In this document: positions 11,001-22,677 of the stretch, piece after piece
How the letters are laid out: every line of letters begins with the position of its first letter
Numbering within the stretch: the stretch's first letter is position 1
Assembly: GCF_000005505.3 (NCBI RefSeq)
Contig: NC_016131.3
Span: forward strand, 26,279,001-26,343,000
Direction: 5' to 3'
DNA from: Brachypodium distachyon
Taxonomy: Eukaryota; Streptophyta; Magnoliopsida; Poales; Poaceae
DNA: 64,000 nucleotides
The notes under the pieces: generated by a model
What the model was told of the DNA's origin: nothing
Databases searched by the model: none
Seen by the model: the letters and a program-made list of their open reading frames with translations, nothing else
Made by a program: the position numbers and the translations under genes

Positions 11001-11813
11001 GATCAGATTGTAAATGGTCTAAGGAACAGTTCTGCACTGCCTAACATTGAAGCAGAGAGTTCTGTCGTGTTGGCTCAGATGCTTAATGGAGGAGATGCGG
11101 TTGGTATGCTCCCTGCACAAGAAGGCACAGCTGATCAGCAAGTTCTTGATGGTCAGCTGAATAACAACGATGATTTTAGCTGGGATTATATTGACGTCGA
11201 CATGTTTGATCAAGTAATTAAGAACTTATCTCATCTTTTTACTGCACAATGCATGAATATGCCCGCTTATTTTGCTCTGCCTGTTAATGGTGTTTTTTTT
11301 TGCATCGTGTCATGCATCACACAATTTTTGCACAGCTAACAGGTAGTATGTCATAAAGGAATTTACATAACATTCTGGTACTGCTAGTTGTTAGTACTTC
11401 TACACTATCGCTTTATTGTGTGGTCCGTGCATATATCCTGAACTTAAGGTGTCTTCATAGTCGACTTAGTCTTGGCATTGTCTCTAGAATTTTCAGGCTC
11501 TAGATAGATATCAATTTTTTTAGCAGTTCAGATCTAATTCAAACTTCTTTTCTCACTGCAGAATTTCATTGAAGATGATGCTCTCCTTAATCATTCCATT
11601 GAAGATGGTGGTCTCCTTATGAATTCTGAAGGTGATGCTCTCCTTAAGAGTTTCTTCGAAGATGATGATTTCCTTAAGAATTCCATTGGAGATGATGATT
11701 TCCTTCAGAATTCCATTGGAGATGATGATCTCCTTAAGAATTCCACTGAAGATGACGCTCTCCTTAACAATTTCAGTGAAGTTGATGATCTCCTTAATGG
11801 AGACTGGTTCTGA
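5068..11813 (+). CDS. Atypical type-B-like response regulator
   Basis: Four exons, 5068-5176, 5291-5443, 10015-11213 and 11562-11813, join in frame with GT-AG borders to 570 residues. Residues 1-120 form a CheY-like receiver closest to plant type-B regulators: MRVLAIDEDRV (acidic D17, E18), VVSAYED (S90) and YLAKP (K112), then IWQHVLRRK. The phospho-acceptor position, normally Asp in the DVxMPDMDG-type motif, is Glu63 (ITELYVPDMD). No GARP/Myb DNA-binding domain follows. The rest is Asn/Ser/Gln-rich, has two and a half 45-residue repeats (about 248-363), and ends in acidic ten-residue repeats. In the family, receivers accept phosphate from cytokinin phosphorelay proteins; here Glu may mimic the phosphorylated form, which is inference. 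The pseudogene at 2383-2782 is its duplicate. The grass-specific ORR29/30-like group is the likely relative, but the exact orthologue is not claimed. Confidence 0.85.
5444..6338. other. Intron 2, proximal part
   Basis: Donor GTATAA at 5444. No coding frame or recognised repeat is seen up to the Harbinger-like element. This portion has no counterpart in copy A. Confidence 0.5.
6339..8170. mobile_element. Harbinger-like DNA transposon, non-autonomous
   Basis: An 1832-bp element in intron 2. The ends form a 23-bp imperfect terminal inverted repeat (left GGGCAACTCCCGTGGGCCGA, right end read inward GGGAAACTCTAGTGGGGCGA; 19 of 23 match, ending CGACCC). Flanks CAA and TAA are consistent with a mutated 3-bp TWA target duplication. 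Subterminal runs of GGTCCGTTTGGGTCG type repeat several times at both ends. It carries only a degraded ORF1-type gene and no transposase. Confidence 0.65.
6685..7937 (-). pseudogene. Degraded NAM-associated / Myb-SANT-like ORF1
   Basis: The minus-strand frame 7689-6685 contains CEAWLEIGQDPICGAEQKG and a WKRI-FDFFH block with SDRGELSLQKRWG. This is the signature of plant proteins often annotated as 'GST T3-like' or NAM-associated, which accompany PIF/Harbinger transposons. The conserved continuation IQQECNKLAIEEANA lies in another frame (within 7148-6783), and the final part DLSLLDPERRSWFEARRK returns to the first. A Lys/Arg-rich N-terminal piece at about 7800-7740 is in yet another frame. At least two frameshifts are needed, so it is a pseudogene. 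No host function is inferred. Confidence 0.7.
8171..8904. other. Intron 2, distal part, unrecognised
   Basis: The left end (8190-8210) has two T-runs, which read on the minus strand could be an A-rich tail of a truncated LINE. No coding frame or target duplication could be found to support that. There is no counterpart in copy A. Confidence 0.35.
8905..10442 (+). repeat. Segmental duplication copy B, right block
   Basis: This matches 1225-2782. It spans the end of intron 2 and the first third of exon 3. Compared with copy A it lacks the 47-nt retroposon and keeps the open frame. Confidence 0.85.
10755..11102 (+). repeat. 135-bp in-frame coding repeat
   Basis: Unit 1 is 10755-10889, unit 2 is 10890-11024 and a partial third is 11025-11102. 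Each encodes 45 residues running from SSALPN through FVLPTEMLN to GNYITLDQIVNGLR. The unit length is a multiple of three, so copy-number change would keep the frame. Confidence 0.9.
11568..11805 (+). repeat. 30-bp acidic DDxLL coding repeat
   Basis: Roughly eight imperfect units of 30 bp (ten residues, such as DDDFLKNSIG) fill the last exon of the response-regulator gene. Alternating acidic pairs with Leu/Phe resemble an acidic activation tail, which is inference from composition. Confidence 0.85.
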
Positions 11814-12410
11814 GCAGTTCATTAGCTTCTAGATGTTTCTGTGTGTGCTGCAGGCCAGCTGCTGATCAATCCATGGTTCTTGCACACTATATGTGCAAAG
11901 TTTGTGCTAATTGTAGCAGACCAGATAGGAGTAGTGTCTTGCAGTTTTATTTTACATCAGATTTAGCTTTAAACTTGGTAGTTGTCTTTTGAAACAAGGT
12001 TGTGTTATCTGAGGTAGAACTAATTTCCATGTATGGTTTAAATTATCAAATAAATTGTCTTTTTATGGACCATCTGAAATGTTGTGCTTCATTTACTTCT
12101 TATCTGTGCAATGCTTCTTGTGTTGTTCTGAGATGTCCCTGGAAAGATTAAAGAAACAGACTAGGGAAAATCCATACACTATTTTTCTGTAAATTCAATG
12201 TTCATTTAGCAGTTCAGAAGTCGAACTGCACAAAGAGAACTTCACATTTGTGATTTGCATATGACAGAAGTTATTGAATTTGCAGTTGCACTAAATGTGG
12301 TATCTTAATCTTCTGTGCTATAACCCTGTAAAACAAAGAAAATATCCTTGCAGTTTGCATTGGGCCAGATAATATTCTTTTCCTTTCTCTATGACAGCAA
12401 TTGTGCCTTC
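11814..12410. other. Shared 3' intergenic region of convergent genes
   Basis: A 597-bp spacer between the stop codons of the response regulator (+) and the Pro-X carboxypeptidase (-). It is AT-rich and must contain both 3' UTRs. AATAAATTG at 12049-12057 is a candidate polyadenylation signal for the plus-strand gene. No other feature is seen. Confidence 0.6.
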
Positions 12411-15400
12411 TTACTGCGACATATGTGCTATGTCCTTGTTATACTGATCTATCCATCCTTGTATGATCTCAACTTCTTGTCTCCTTTGTTCTATGACCCA
12501 GTCTGGATCATCTTTGGTTGCAGTTCTGAAGTCCAAATGATGTGCCCCTGAACATCACAATCACAAGAAGTAGCCATGCATAAATAAGTTTCTGAATACC
12601 TTTCTGACTTTTTTCTACAACTTCATGTTTACCTTTCTCTGTGACCAGAGCAATGATGCTGGATGATATGTTCTTGAGCACCCTGATAGGAATTGGAAAT
12701 GAAACTCATTATGGAGTATTATACTAGAGTGAAAAGTTGGTATTTGAATGACTGAAACTGCCAAAACGAATAATCAGATTGAAAAATCTTCTAGTCCTAC
12801 CCTCCTCGGCTCCACGGGTCTCGCATTCCATTGGAGAAGATGATGTTGCTCCCAAACCTCTTGAGAACTTTATCAATTTTCTGCGGTGAATTACAGTACC
12901 AGGTGAGAACTTGCAACTGAAGCATTGTTGCTATAGACATTTCGTATGTATAACATTTAAAGTCTGAATTAACACTGACATGACCACCATATTCAGTAGT
13001 GATCCAATGCATCCTCGGCCGAACTCCATAGCTCGCGAGGCAGCCCTCAGACTTTTCCTCGTAACTGAAGCTGGATGGTGGGAACATGCTCTTGTTCGAC
13101 ACCGTCATCGGCATGACCATCTCTGTGCAAGCCTACACAAAGTTGTGTCAAAAAACACACATATGATTTATTTATTTTCTCGGTCTTCCAGTGTTTCTGT
13201 CGGTCAGGTACCTGCCAGCCCCAGCCACTGAGGCCATGAGGGTCATCCCCACCCTCTACATCGAAGCACTTCTGGTCACCTGTGTAATTGTAGTACAGGC
13301 TCGCCGCTGAGAAAGCTTTGTCGACAATGTCTGCTCCAGGGGGGAAAGCGTCGATGATCTTGCACATCTGCAGAAATTACATGATAATTACATGTTCAGT
13401 AGAGAGAAAGAACAGCAGGTCCTGTTTGATAGCTGCGAAACTTTTGTTGTTCTGGTCATTTGTTTGGTGTAATCAGAGTTTTCAATAGCGAGCTGAGCAA
13501 TTTAGCGGCACTCCAAAAATTGATGTTGTAATTTTTTGACACCTTTAATGCCACTCTGCTTAAAACGCTAGCGCAGCTAAAGCGTGCTATTTAAAACTCT
13601 AGGTGTAATAATGCAGACAAGAGAACAGGTTACAAGTGACAAAACCTCTTTGACTGGGTAAGCAGGCAGATTCATAAGGAAATTGGCAGGGGTTGGATAG
13701 TCCACCATGGCGGTGTACACGAATGCTGTCCATAGCCAGTTGCTCAGCGAGTCAACATACTTCACGGTCCTGAAAATTGGAGGGATCAAACAATTTTATG
13801 AACTCAGGTCATCGTTGATTGCGTTCAAGCCACGGCATTGTTAATTAGTTGTTCATCACTCTGGCAAAATTATCCTTTGAAAAAATAGTTTAGAATCTCT
13901 GTGTCTGCAAGTCATTTTCTCATGTGCTTCTTGCCTGGAAGATTTGGCTATTTGTTTGATTTACTTACACTTTGAACAACAGAAAATTGGCATTATTTGT
14001 TTTTTCTCCCTGTATGATAAGATTGAGGCTAGTGTATTTTGTTGGACAAGCTTACTTGCAGGCCCTGAATGTTTTGCTGAGCTGCAAGAGCCCTTTGTCA
14101 TTGGATCCCCTTTCATCCAGCACATCCCAAACCGCCTTGATGACACTGAAGCAGTTCTTGCTCTCAGACTGCAAAATCAGTTGCAAGCAACACTCAAGTC
14201 AACATTCTACATTTTTCTGTAGAAATTTCAGCTTGAGGGAAGGACCAACAGAGCATCAATCAGAGAGAGAGATGTCACTAGCATGAGAGCCATTAGCCTT
14301 AATTTCTTTTTTAGTATCTTACTTGTAAGGTAATCAATTAACATATGAGTCACTAACAGTGAACTCAAGATATCATGTACGTAGTAGTACGTTATTGGGG
14401 AAAAAAGCACTTTCAGTGTTACCATTAAAACAAGCAAGCCACATATCTTTTCAAGCAAATTGAGGGCCTGATCCGCAACCGCCTATATCGATAGTCCATG
14501 GGCGCGGTTAAGCGTCACAATCTAATCTAGCTAATCAACAGCCGAAATCACCATCAGCCATCATGAACTCCTCATCAAGGCCTCCCCAAGACATCTACAT
14601 CATTGGCCAGGGCGCCAGGCAATGCCAATTTCTCTTTCCTTTTCTTTTCGGGGAACTTTGGCCGGTCAATTTCCTTTTCTTTTCCAGAAAGTAGAAATTT
14701 TAGCCAGCCCTCTGATCACGAATCAAACCTTACTAAATTCAACTGAGATCAAAGCATAACCGTGTGACCATCAAACACCATCCAAGTTTCATGGAAAGAT
14801 CCACTGTCCTACAGCTACTGAAAAAAACGGAGCAAACAAGTGGGTGACAAGTACTGAAAGCCATTAAAAATGGCAATCAATCAGTGCTCATTGGTCCTTA
14901 TATATACGTGTCCAAACCCCCAAACTAATGCCAGCACAGACACTCCAACCAATTGCCTGTGTAACGACAGGTGTTCACATCTCTGCAGGCAAGATTGATT
15001 AGCAGTACAGTAGTACCGGCCGACACACCGTCAGTTAAGAGACGTACAAACCGTCCCCCCCTTGACAAGGCCAAAGCCCAAAAGGTTCTGTGATTCTGTC
15101 CATCGATGGGCCGGATGACAGTGGGCCATGGCAAAAAAATTGACTAGATTTTTTGTTATTACACACGTGAGTATTGAGTACGGATATATTACCTTGAAAT
15201 CTTGGGAGGCTGCATCGTAGAAGCTGGACCAAGGCGTGATGTCGTCGAACTGCAGGATGGGCGCAGAGGACGCCAGAGCTCCCATGGCAACATGAGGATA
15301 CTTGAGCCTGAACCAAGACGCCAACACTAGAAAACAAACAAGCTATTAACTAATTATAAGCATTATAATTAATTACTGAGCCGGACTCGCAAAAATTAAA

Positions 15401-16305
15401 CTACTAAATAAGTTCCAGACCCATGTCGCACGGAACGATAGGACAAAACAAGACGACGACGGAGGGGACGATGGATTAGACGGCCGACTTACTGCCGCCG
15501 TAGGATCCGCCGAAGACGACGACGGGGGCGACGGGGGCGGAGAGGTTGTGCTTGAGGCTGGTGATGAGCACGGCGAAGTCGGCGAGCGCCTGCGTCGACG
15601 TCAGGTACCCCAGCGTCGCCGCCGACCCGTACGACTCGTTCCCGAACGGCTTCGACTCCCCGTAGAACCGATGCTGCCATTCATCCACATCCATTCATTC
15701 ATTCAACTTAAAAGCTTACTACTTTAAGCACTGTGATTAGCTAGTTCATCAAGCTTGATTTAGCCAAGTGGTTAATCGGTTGGTTTAAAGCTTGGAGAGG
15801 CCATTCATGGCGGACGGAGTACCTCGATGAAGACGAGGAGGGCGGAGAATTTTGGGGCGATGTCGAAGAGGAAGCCGGAGTTGGTGGCGAACCACTCGAT
15901 GTCGCCCTCGTTGCCCGTGTACACGAACACCGGCCCTGGAGCGGCGGCGGCGCCTCTGCCTTTGCCGGTGGGCTTCCGCCAGAAGGTGTCGTTGACGAGG
16001 TACTTCTGGTAGAAGATTCTGGAGGCGTTAGGGGTGAAGGTGAAGTGGTCCAGCTCCTGGGGGAAGTAGTGCGCCCTGAACGGGTTCTTCGTCTTCTTCT
16101 CCGGCTCCGGCGCCGCCTTGCCGCCGCTCGCCACGGCGGAGGCGGCGTACCTGCCGCCGGAACTCGAGCTCGCCGCCCGCAGCAGAGGAGGGGTGCCCGC
16201 GGGGAAAGGAGGCGGGCGGCGCGCTGGTGCTGCCGACGCGGAGGAAGACGCGAGCGCGCCGAGGAAGAGGAGGAGGAGGAGGAGGAGGAAGGCGAGTGCC
16301 GCCAT
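12411..16305 (-). CDS. Lysosomal Pro-X carboxypeptidase (S28)
   Basis: Ten exons on the minus strand: 16305-15823, 15673-15493, 15326-15193, 14168-14056, 13769-13646, 13367-13212, 13132-12980, 12880-12801, 12682-12633 and 12547-12411. All have GT-AG borders and matching phases, giving 1611 nt and 536 residues. Residues 1-25 are a Leu-rich signal peptide, so the enzyme should enter the secretory/vacuolar route. The S28 catalytic triad is present: Ser218 in GGSYGG, Asp469 in NGMRDPW, and His494/His495 in EKGAHHLD. Family members remove C-terminal residues that follow proline. The sequence reads from the [13 protein letters not shown] start through to GWIDQYNKD with no break, so it appears functional. 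It is convergent with the response regulator and 5' of a tandem promoter duplication. Exons 8-10 are too short to stand out as separate frames but fit the family's C terminus exactly. Confidence 0.93.
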
Positions 16306-17925
16306 TGTTGGCGGGCCGTACGAGTCCGCGAGAGCTCTACTAAGCTTTGCTCTCGCGTCGAGTGGTGGAGTTTAAGAAGGCTCTCGTGTCCTTTGTTTGC
16401 TTATATGGATTTTTGTTAATTAACTCCCGCGATTAGTGCCGGCAACGGCAATTGTCCGTGGGCGCCTATATCCATTCGGGACCTTTGGTCTTGCAGTCTT
16501 GCCTGCACCTACTCGTTCAAGCTGAGTCCTGACTGAAACTTTTGCTTATATGGATTTTTGTTAACTCCGGCAACGGCAATTGTATCCATTCGGGGCCTTT
16601 GGTCTTGCCTGCACCTACTCATTCGTCCTGACTGAAACTGAAACTCTTGTGCAGGAGAAGAAAGGTTAATTGTGTGTCGTCTCGATTGATCTCAGAATTG
16701 GAAATCTGTTGCAGGCGAAAAAGTTTAAGGTTGTGTGCGTTAACGTATTCCCATATACAGTACTCCGTATATCCGTATCAGAAAGTTTCCATCGTAACAG
16801 ATTAAAGGCGTCTGGAGGGATCGTCCGGCCGTGCGGATTATCTGTCCATCCACACGAGGTCCGCTCACAGACAGAGGGCGGCCTTTATTTGTCAGCATTG
16901 TCCAAACCGCACGTCAGGGCCGGGTGTCAAAACGCTAGATTGGAATGTTACTGCTTGCTTATTCACGTTTACATCGGAATACGATACGTGTCAAGATCGA
17001 GAGGGTACTTGTTAGTTTAGTAATTTAGTACTGTATGTATATATGTATGTATGTATATCGCTCAGTTTTGAATGGACGAGCTGCTTTTATGTTCGATCTG
17101 TTGACTGCTTCTTTGGCTCTTTGCTAGCTACCAGGAGGAGTGAACGCGACGGGTTGATGGGATGTTGTAATGTTACGTACGTATTCCACCAAAGCGTGTG
17201 ATCTTTTGGATCAAGAATTGCTTTGTTTGGAACACAGGTGGATCCTTTATTGTATTGCTTGCTATTGCTTGATTGAATGTCATACATATACAGGGCATGC
17301 ATGCTCCACAAGATTGGTGTTTAGTAGCATGCGATGCTAAATGCGGAGATTACTTCTTCACCTGTTTGGGTTATTATGTTACTACCAAAAGAAGAGAATA
17401 AAGACACCAACACAAGTAGAAACGATTCAATCCAACCAAACATCGTGTGTCATATTCCACCGTCACACCAAAAGCATCAGGTACGGCTGTTTGTTTGTTT
17501 TAAAACCATGGATTAATCACTCCACAGGTATTACATAACTTGTTCAAATGAAGCACGAAAGTATTCCTTCACTTTAAAATTAATCATGCGCTCTGAAAGT
17601 AGTATTGCTTCACTTTAAGCATTTTCGACTTGTCTCACTCACTCACTCACTCAGTCACTCATTCACGAGTTCAGCCAATCATTTCAACTCAAGACTCGAG
17701 CTGTTTATCCTCCATGCCATCAGCTACTGGCGCTACTTGCATCACCTCAGCCAGCCTAGCTTGACAAGATTACACAAGCGAGCGCTGAATCAGCCTCGAT
17801 ACGAGATAAGAAAGAAAGAAACACTTTTCGAACAGAAACGAACAGGACCTCTAGCACAGTAGCACTGGTGGAATCTGCCCACGAGGCAGGCTAGTGGGGC
17901 TATTATTCGAGCCCATCATGTGATC
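16306..17925. other. Upstream region of the carboxypeptidase gene
   Basis: It contains the 5' leader and promoter of the minus-strand gene, a tandem duplication (listed separately), a TATG/TATA microsatellite at about 17030-17060 and a (CTCA)n run at 17636-17665. No coding region is supported. Confidence 0.55.
16399..16640. repeat. Promoter-proximal tandem duplication
   Basis: The block starting GCTTATATGGATTTTTGTTA at 16399 recurs at 16543, each followed by GGCAACGGCAATTG, CCATTCGGG and CTTTGGTCTTG. The second copy is about 30 nt shorter. It lies within 340 bp upstream of the carboxypeptidase start codon. Confidence 0.85.
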
Positions 17926-17930
17926 TGTTC

Positions 17931-18212
17931 TGTTACACCCAACCCATTTTTCAACGCGAAACCCACCGCCAAACCCAACCGGACGGGAGGCAAGACAGAA
18001 GTAGTAGAATTCAGTACTGAATTCAATTTATAGTGGATACCCTTGCAGACAGAGAGCTCGGCATAAAAGCCACACACGCACAGGTGCACAGCAACACAGC
18101 CCAGCTAACAGCCCACGTTAGGCCCAGCTAACAGCCCACTCCTAATTAACAACTTGTCGACAAGTACAGACTATTACCAAGTTACACCGTAGATGTATCT
18201 GCAGGTGTAACA
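17931..18212 (-). repeat. 3' LTR of the gypsy element
   Basis: 282 bp, TGTTACACC to GGTGTAACA. It contains a 23-bp tandem duplication (units at 18100 and 18123, core CCCAGCTAACAGCCCAC) that the other LTR lacks. Confidence 0.93.
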
Positions 18213-18223
18213 TTGCCCTCTCC

Positions 18224-21200
18224 TTGAGAACCGGCTGGTCTCCAGGCCGGTGCATTTGGAAAATTCAGCTTCAGCACCTCATAACCTTCCCATGTCGCAG
18301 ATGTGGCAGGCAAAGAACTCCACTTGATACGCACTTGTTGATAAGCGTGGTTGCCCTTCTTGATGAGTCACCGCTCAAGTATCTCTTCCGGTTGCAAATC
18401 AGCAGCATCCAGAGTAACAGGAGTTGGAGAAGTAGCAGATTCTGCCGTGTACTTGGAAACAAAAGGCTTGAGCTGTGAAATGTGAAACACTGGGTGCACC
18501 ATACTAGACTCTGAAAGTTTCAGTTTGTAGGCAACGGTGCCTATTTTCTCCTCAATTTCGAAAGGCCCATAGTACTTATATGCAAGCTTGGGGTGGAGTC
18601 TGTTGACCACAGATGATTGGGAGTAGGGCTGGAGCTTCAGCAAGACTCGCTCACCCACTGGAAACTCGCGATCTGTGCGTTTACGGTCTGCCATTGTTTT
18701 CATCCTAAGTCGAGCTTTCTCTAGATGGGCACGCAAGAATGTTGAATGTTGCTGCCTTTCCTGTAGCATATCTTGCACTTGGTGATCTTGTACAGAGACT
18801 AGATCAGGCATAATCTCATATGAAGCATCGTAGCCATAAAGCGCCTTGAAAGGGGAACAGCCTAGTGCACTATGGTGAGTGGTATTATACCAAAATTCGG
18901 CAAGTGCGAGCCAGCTGAACCATTTCTTTGGGTGATCATGGGTGGCACAACGCAAGTACATCTCGATGCATTGGTTGACGCGTTCAGTTTGGCCATCACT
19001 CTGCGGGTGATTTGCAGTGCTGAGATTCAATTTTGTTTTAAAGGACTGAAACGGTTCTTGCCAGAAGCGACTTGTGAACATTGGATCCCAGTCAGATGCA
19101 ATCGTCAGAGGCATACCATGCAGCCAAACAACGTTCTGCAAGAAAGCTTTGGCCACGAGTTGAGCAGTAAATGGGTGCTCGAGGGGCACAAAATGTGCAA
19201 ACTTGGTGTACCAATCCACAACAACCATAATCACTTCATAACCCTCGCTCTTGGGCAGGCCGGTAATGAAATCCATTGTTAGATCTTGCCATGGGCCTTT
19301 CGGAAGTGGAAGAGGTTGGAGAAGCTCCGGAGGTTTGCACGATTCATGTTTGGCCTTTTGACAGATTTCACACTGACGAACGTACTCCTCAACAGCTTGC
19401 TTAAGTCCTGTCCAACTGAACAGTTTGTGCAATCGTTGATAAGTTGGCAACTGACCGGAATGACCCTCAACAGCTGAGTCATGCATGGCTTCAATAAGCT
19501 TTGTTTGCAAGCCAACGTTAGCGCCAATCCATATGCGTCCCTTGTGCTTAATTGAGCCATTTTCCAAAGTGAAATCTGGACAGTCAGCATTGGATACCGC
19601 TAACTGCTGCAGTAAATGTTGAGCATGGGGATCTACTGCATATGAGTTTAGTACTTCCTGCAGCCACACCGGCTTCCCTTGAGAAATAGCACAAACTGAA
19701 GTTACTGACATTGGGTGAGGCATTCTGGACAAGGCATCTGCCACCACATTCTCTGGGCCCTTCTTGTACTTGATGTTAAATTGAAGACCCACTAACTTGG
19801 TCATGGCCTTGCGTTGCAAATCTGAAGTCAGGTGTTGATCTGTGAGATTACAGAGGCTTTGATGGTCTGTCTTGATAGTGAATGGCCCCCTGGACAAGTA
19901 TGACCGCCATTTGTCGACTGCAAGCATGAGAGCCATAAATTCCTTCTCGTAGGCCGAAAGCTTTTGGTTGCGCACTCCGAGTGCTTTACTGAGGTAGGCA
20001 ATGGGATGATTATCCTGCAAAAGCACTGCACCAATACCCATGTCCGATGCATCAGTTTCAATGAAGAAAGGACGATTAAAGTCAGGAATACCCAAAACCG
20101 GAGTGGAGCTCATGGCTTGTTTCAGATTGTCGAATGCCACTTGTGCTGCTGGTGTCCACTGAAATGTTTTCTGCTGTAATATGACTGTCAGAGGTTTCGC
20201 CATCACACCATAACGTTGAACAAAGCGACGACAGTACCCAGTAAGGCCCAGGAATCCTCTCAATTCGGTAAATGATGTAGGAATTGGCCACTGCAACATC
20301 GCTTCGGTCTTGCTAGGATCTGTCGCCACACCATGATCCGAGATAATGTGCCCGAGGTAGTCCAACTGAGACTTGGCGAATGAACACTTGGATAGCTTGG
20401 CATAAAACTGATTGGCTCGGAGGATGTCCAACACCGTGCGCAAATGAACTGTGTGCTCCTGCAAGGACGAACTGTAGACGACAATATCATCCATGAAGAC
20501 CAGGACTGACTTACGAACTAAGTGTGCGAAGATCGAGTTCATCACACACTGGAATGTGGCTGGCGCATTCGTCAATCCGAAGGGCATGACCCGAAATTGG
20601 AATAGCCCGTGATGAGTTTTGAACGCGGTCTTGTGCTCATCGTCTTCGACCATGCGAATTTGGTGATACCTGGCACGGAGATCCAATTTAGAGAAGAATT
20701 TTGCGCCCGCGAGTTCGTCGAGCAGCTCTTCAATAACTGGCATTGGAAATTTGCTTTTGACTTTCAATTCATTGAGGCGTCGATAGTCAACACAAAAGCG
20801 CCAACTGCCGTCTTTCTTCTTTACCAAAAGAACAGGGCTAGCAAACGGGCTCATGCTAGGGATCACGGTGCCGGCCTTGAGCAGTGCAGCAAGTTGATTT
20901 TCAATTTCGTCCTTTTGTTGTGGACTGTACCGATATGGCCGACAGTTAACAGGGGCTGCGCTCGGAAGAATGGTAATGCCATGATCAAATTTCCGGTGCG
21001 CTGGCAGAGTTGAAGGCTCACTGAAAACATCCTTATACTCATGTAGGAGATCTTGTATGGAAGATGGAATGTCCGCCACAACTGAACTGTCAGAGGGCAC
21101 CTGTTGGAGCAACACAGTGGCCCATACATCATTTGCAGCATAGCTCTTGCACAATTGCAGAGCAGAGATCGACTGAACCATCGAGGCTGGGCTGGTGACA

Positions 21201-22677
21201 CCATGGAGTGTTATCCACTTGCCATTGCGCTGCAATTTTACATACTTTTTATCCCAATTACTTGGCATTTCACCCCACTGCCTAAGCCCGTCGATTCCCA
21301 AAATAGCATCATACCCTCCTAGGCGCGGAATTTTCATCGTGTGAGAGAAAGTTTCACCTTGAATCCACCACTGAAATCCCTGTACTTCGGCATTACACTC
21401 TTCAGTACCTCCGTTTGCAACTTTCACAAGCTTTGGAGAAATAGGTGTTGGTGAGCAATTTATGTAGGGCACCAGATCCTTGTTCAGATAGCTGTGAGAG
21501 CAGCCCGAATCAAGCAACATGAGCGGCGTCTTATTGCCAACAAGCACACGCAACTGAATTACCTCAGGATTATCAGTGCCAGAGATGGCATTCAAGGACA
21601 AATGCATGTCAGTGTCATCCGATGGTTCAGCAGCACATAGGGCATCCAATATGTCATCAGAAATGATCTCTTGACTTTGCAGCGCATGAGCCTGAGCTTC
21701 AATTGCCGTAGGAGTAGCACATAAATGGCCTGGAGAATATTTTTCACCACATCGATAACAAAGGCCATTGGCGTGCCGAAACTCTTTTAATTGCTTTGCC
21801 TTCCACAAATCTCCAGACTCCAATTTGTTACTTGCATTTGCTCTGGAGGTGGATTCAGATTTGTTGCCACCGATAATTGGAGCCTTGAACGTGTCCCGTT
21901 TGGAAGGATAAGAGCGTTGGCGCTCTAGAACACCTTCCTGGACAGTGGCGAATTGAGCAGCTTGTGCGACAGATGCTGGCAGCTGCACTTTGACGGCGGC
22001 ATGCAACTCATTTTTCAGACCCAAAATAAATCGAGTAACCACCATGAGGCCACCTATCGTCGGGTCATACAACTTGACTTGATATAAGAGCATGTTGAAC
22101 TGGCACAAGTACTCTGCCACTGACCCTGTTTGTTTCAATGTACAGAGCTCGCGCAAGCGATCGCGACACACATTGCCTTCAAATTCAGCTAAGATAGCCT
22201 CTTTAAATGGGGGACAGCCCAAGCACTGATTGGATAGCTTGAAGGCTTGGTACCAATGCGCGGCATTGTGGGTGAGATTCATTGTTTCCGCTGAAACTTT
22301 GAAATTCTCTGTGATTTGGTACATCTTGAAGAAGGTTCACACTGATCAACCCAAATACGTACATCTGACCCATCAAACTTCAGGAAATCCATCTTGGGCA
22401 TGTAAGGACGACGATGTCCCTGTTGCCCGTGCTCTGGCATACAATCGAACATGTTGTGTGCGTGATGCGGCTGGCCGAACTGCTGCTGTGTAGTTGTCTC
22501 GGCCGTCATTTCTCCATGACCAGTGGGCTGCTGGCCCTCAGGCGTAGGACCTGGCCCTTGGCCACCATGAAGGACGCGGGCAAGGTCCCTCTTTTCTTGC
22601 TGGACGGTGGCTATGGCGTCCATGGACATGTCCACTTTCGTCTGGAAGAGATCCAACCGGTCGGAGTGGTGCTGCAC
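18224..22677 (-). pseudogene. Broken gag-pol polyprotein
   Basis: An open frame of 1318 codons (22324-18368) carries, in order, a gag C terminus with zinc knuckle CYRCGEKYSPGHLC, an aspartic protease site LLDSGCSHS, reverse transcriptase with FMDDIV, RNase H (ETDASDMGIGA), and integrase with an HHCC finger and DGQTERVNQ. Two breaks are visible. A one-base frameshift near 22330 separates the N-terminal gag part (frame 22677-22279). An in-frame TGA at 18370-18368 cuts off the last 45-50 codons, which continue in the same frame as a chromodomain-like tail (WSSLPATSATWEGYEVL). Several residues next to motifs are also unusual (RARYHQI in RT, SDWDPMF in integrase). It is annotated as inactive. Confidence 0.9.

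Noticed and set aside
10002..11339. Single 445-codon gene starting at 10002 and ending at 11339
   Set aside because: A TATGCAG acceptor at 10008-10014 and GTAATT donor at 11214 fit exons 1-2 and 4 in phase; the uninterrupted frame beyond 11213 is intron.
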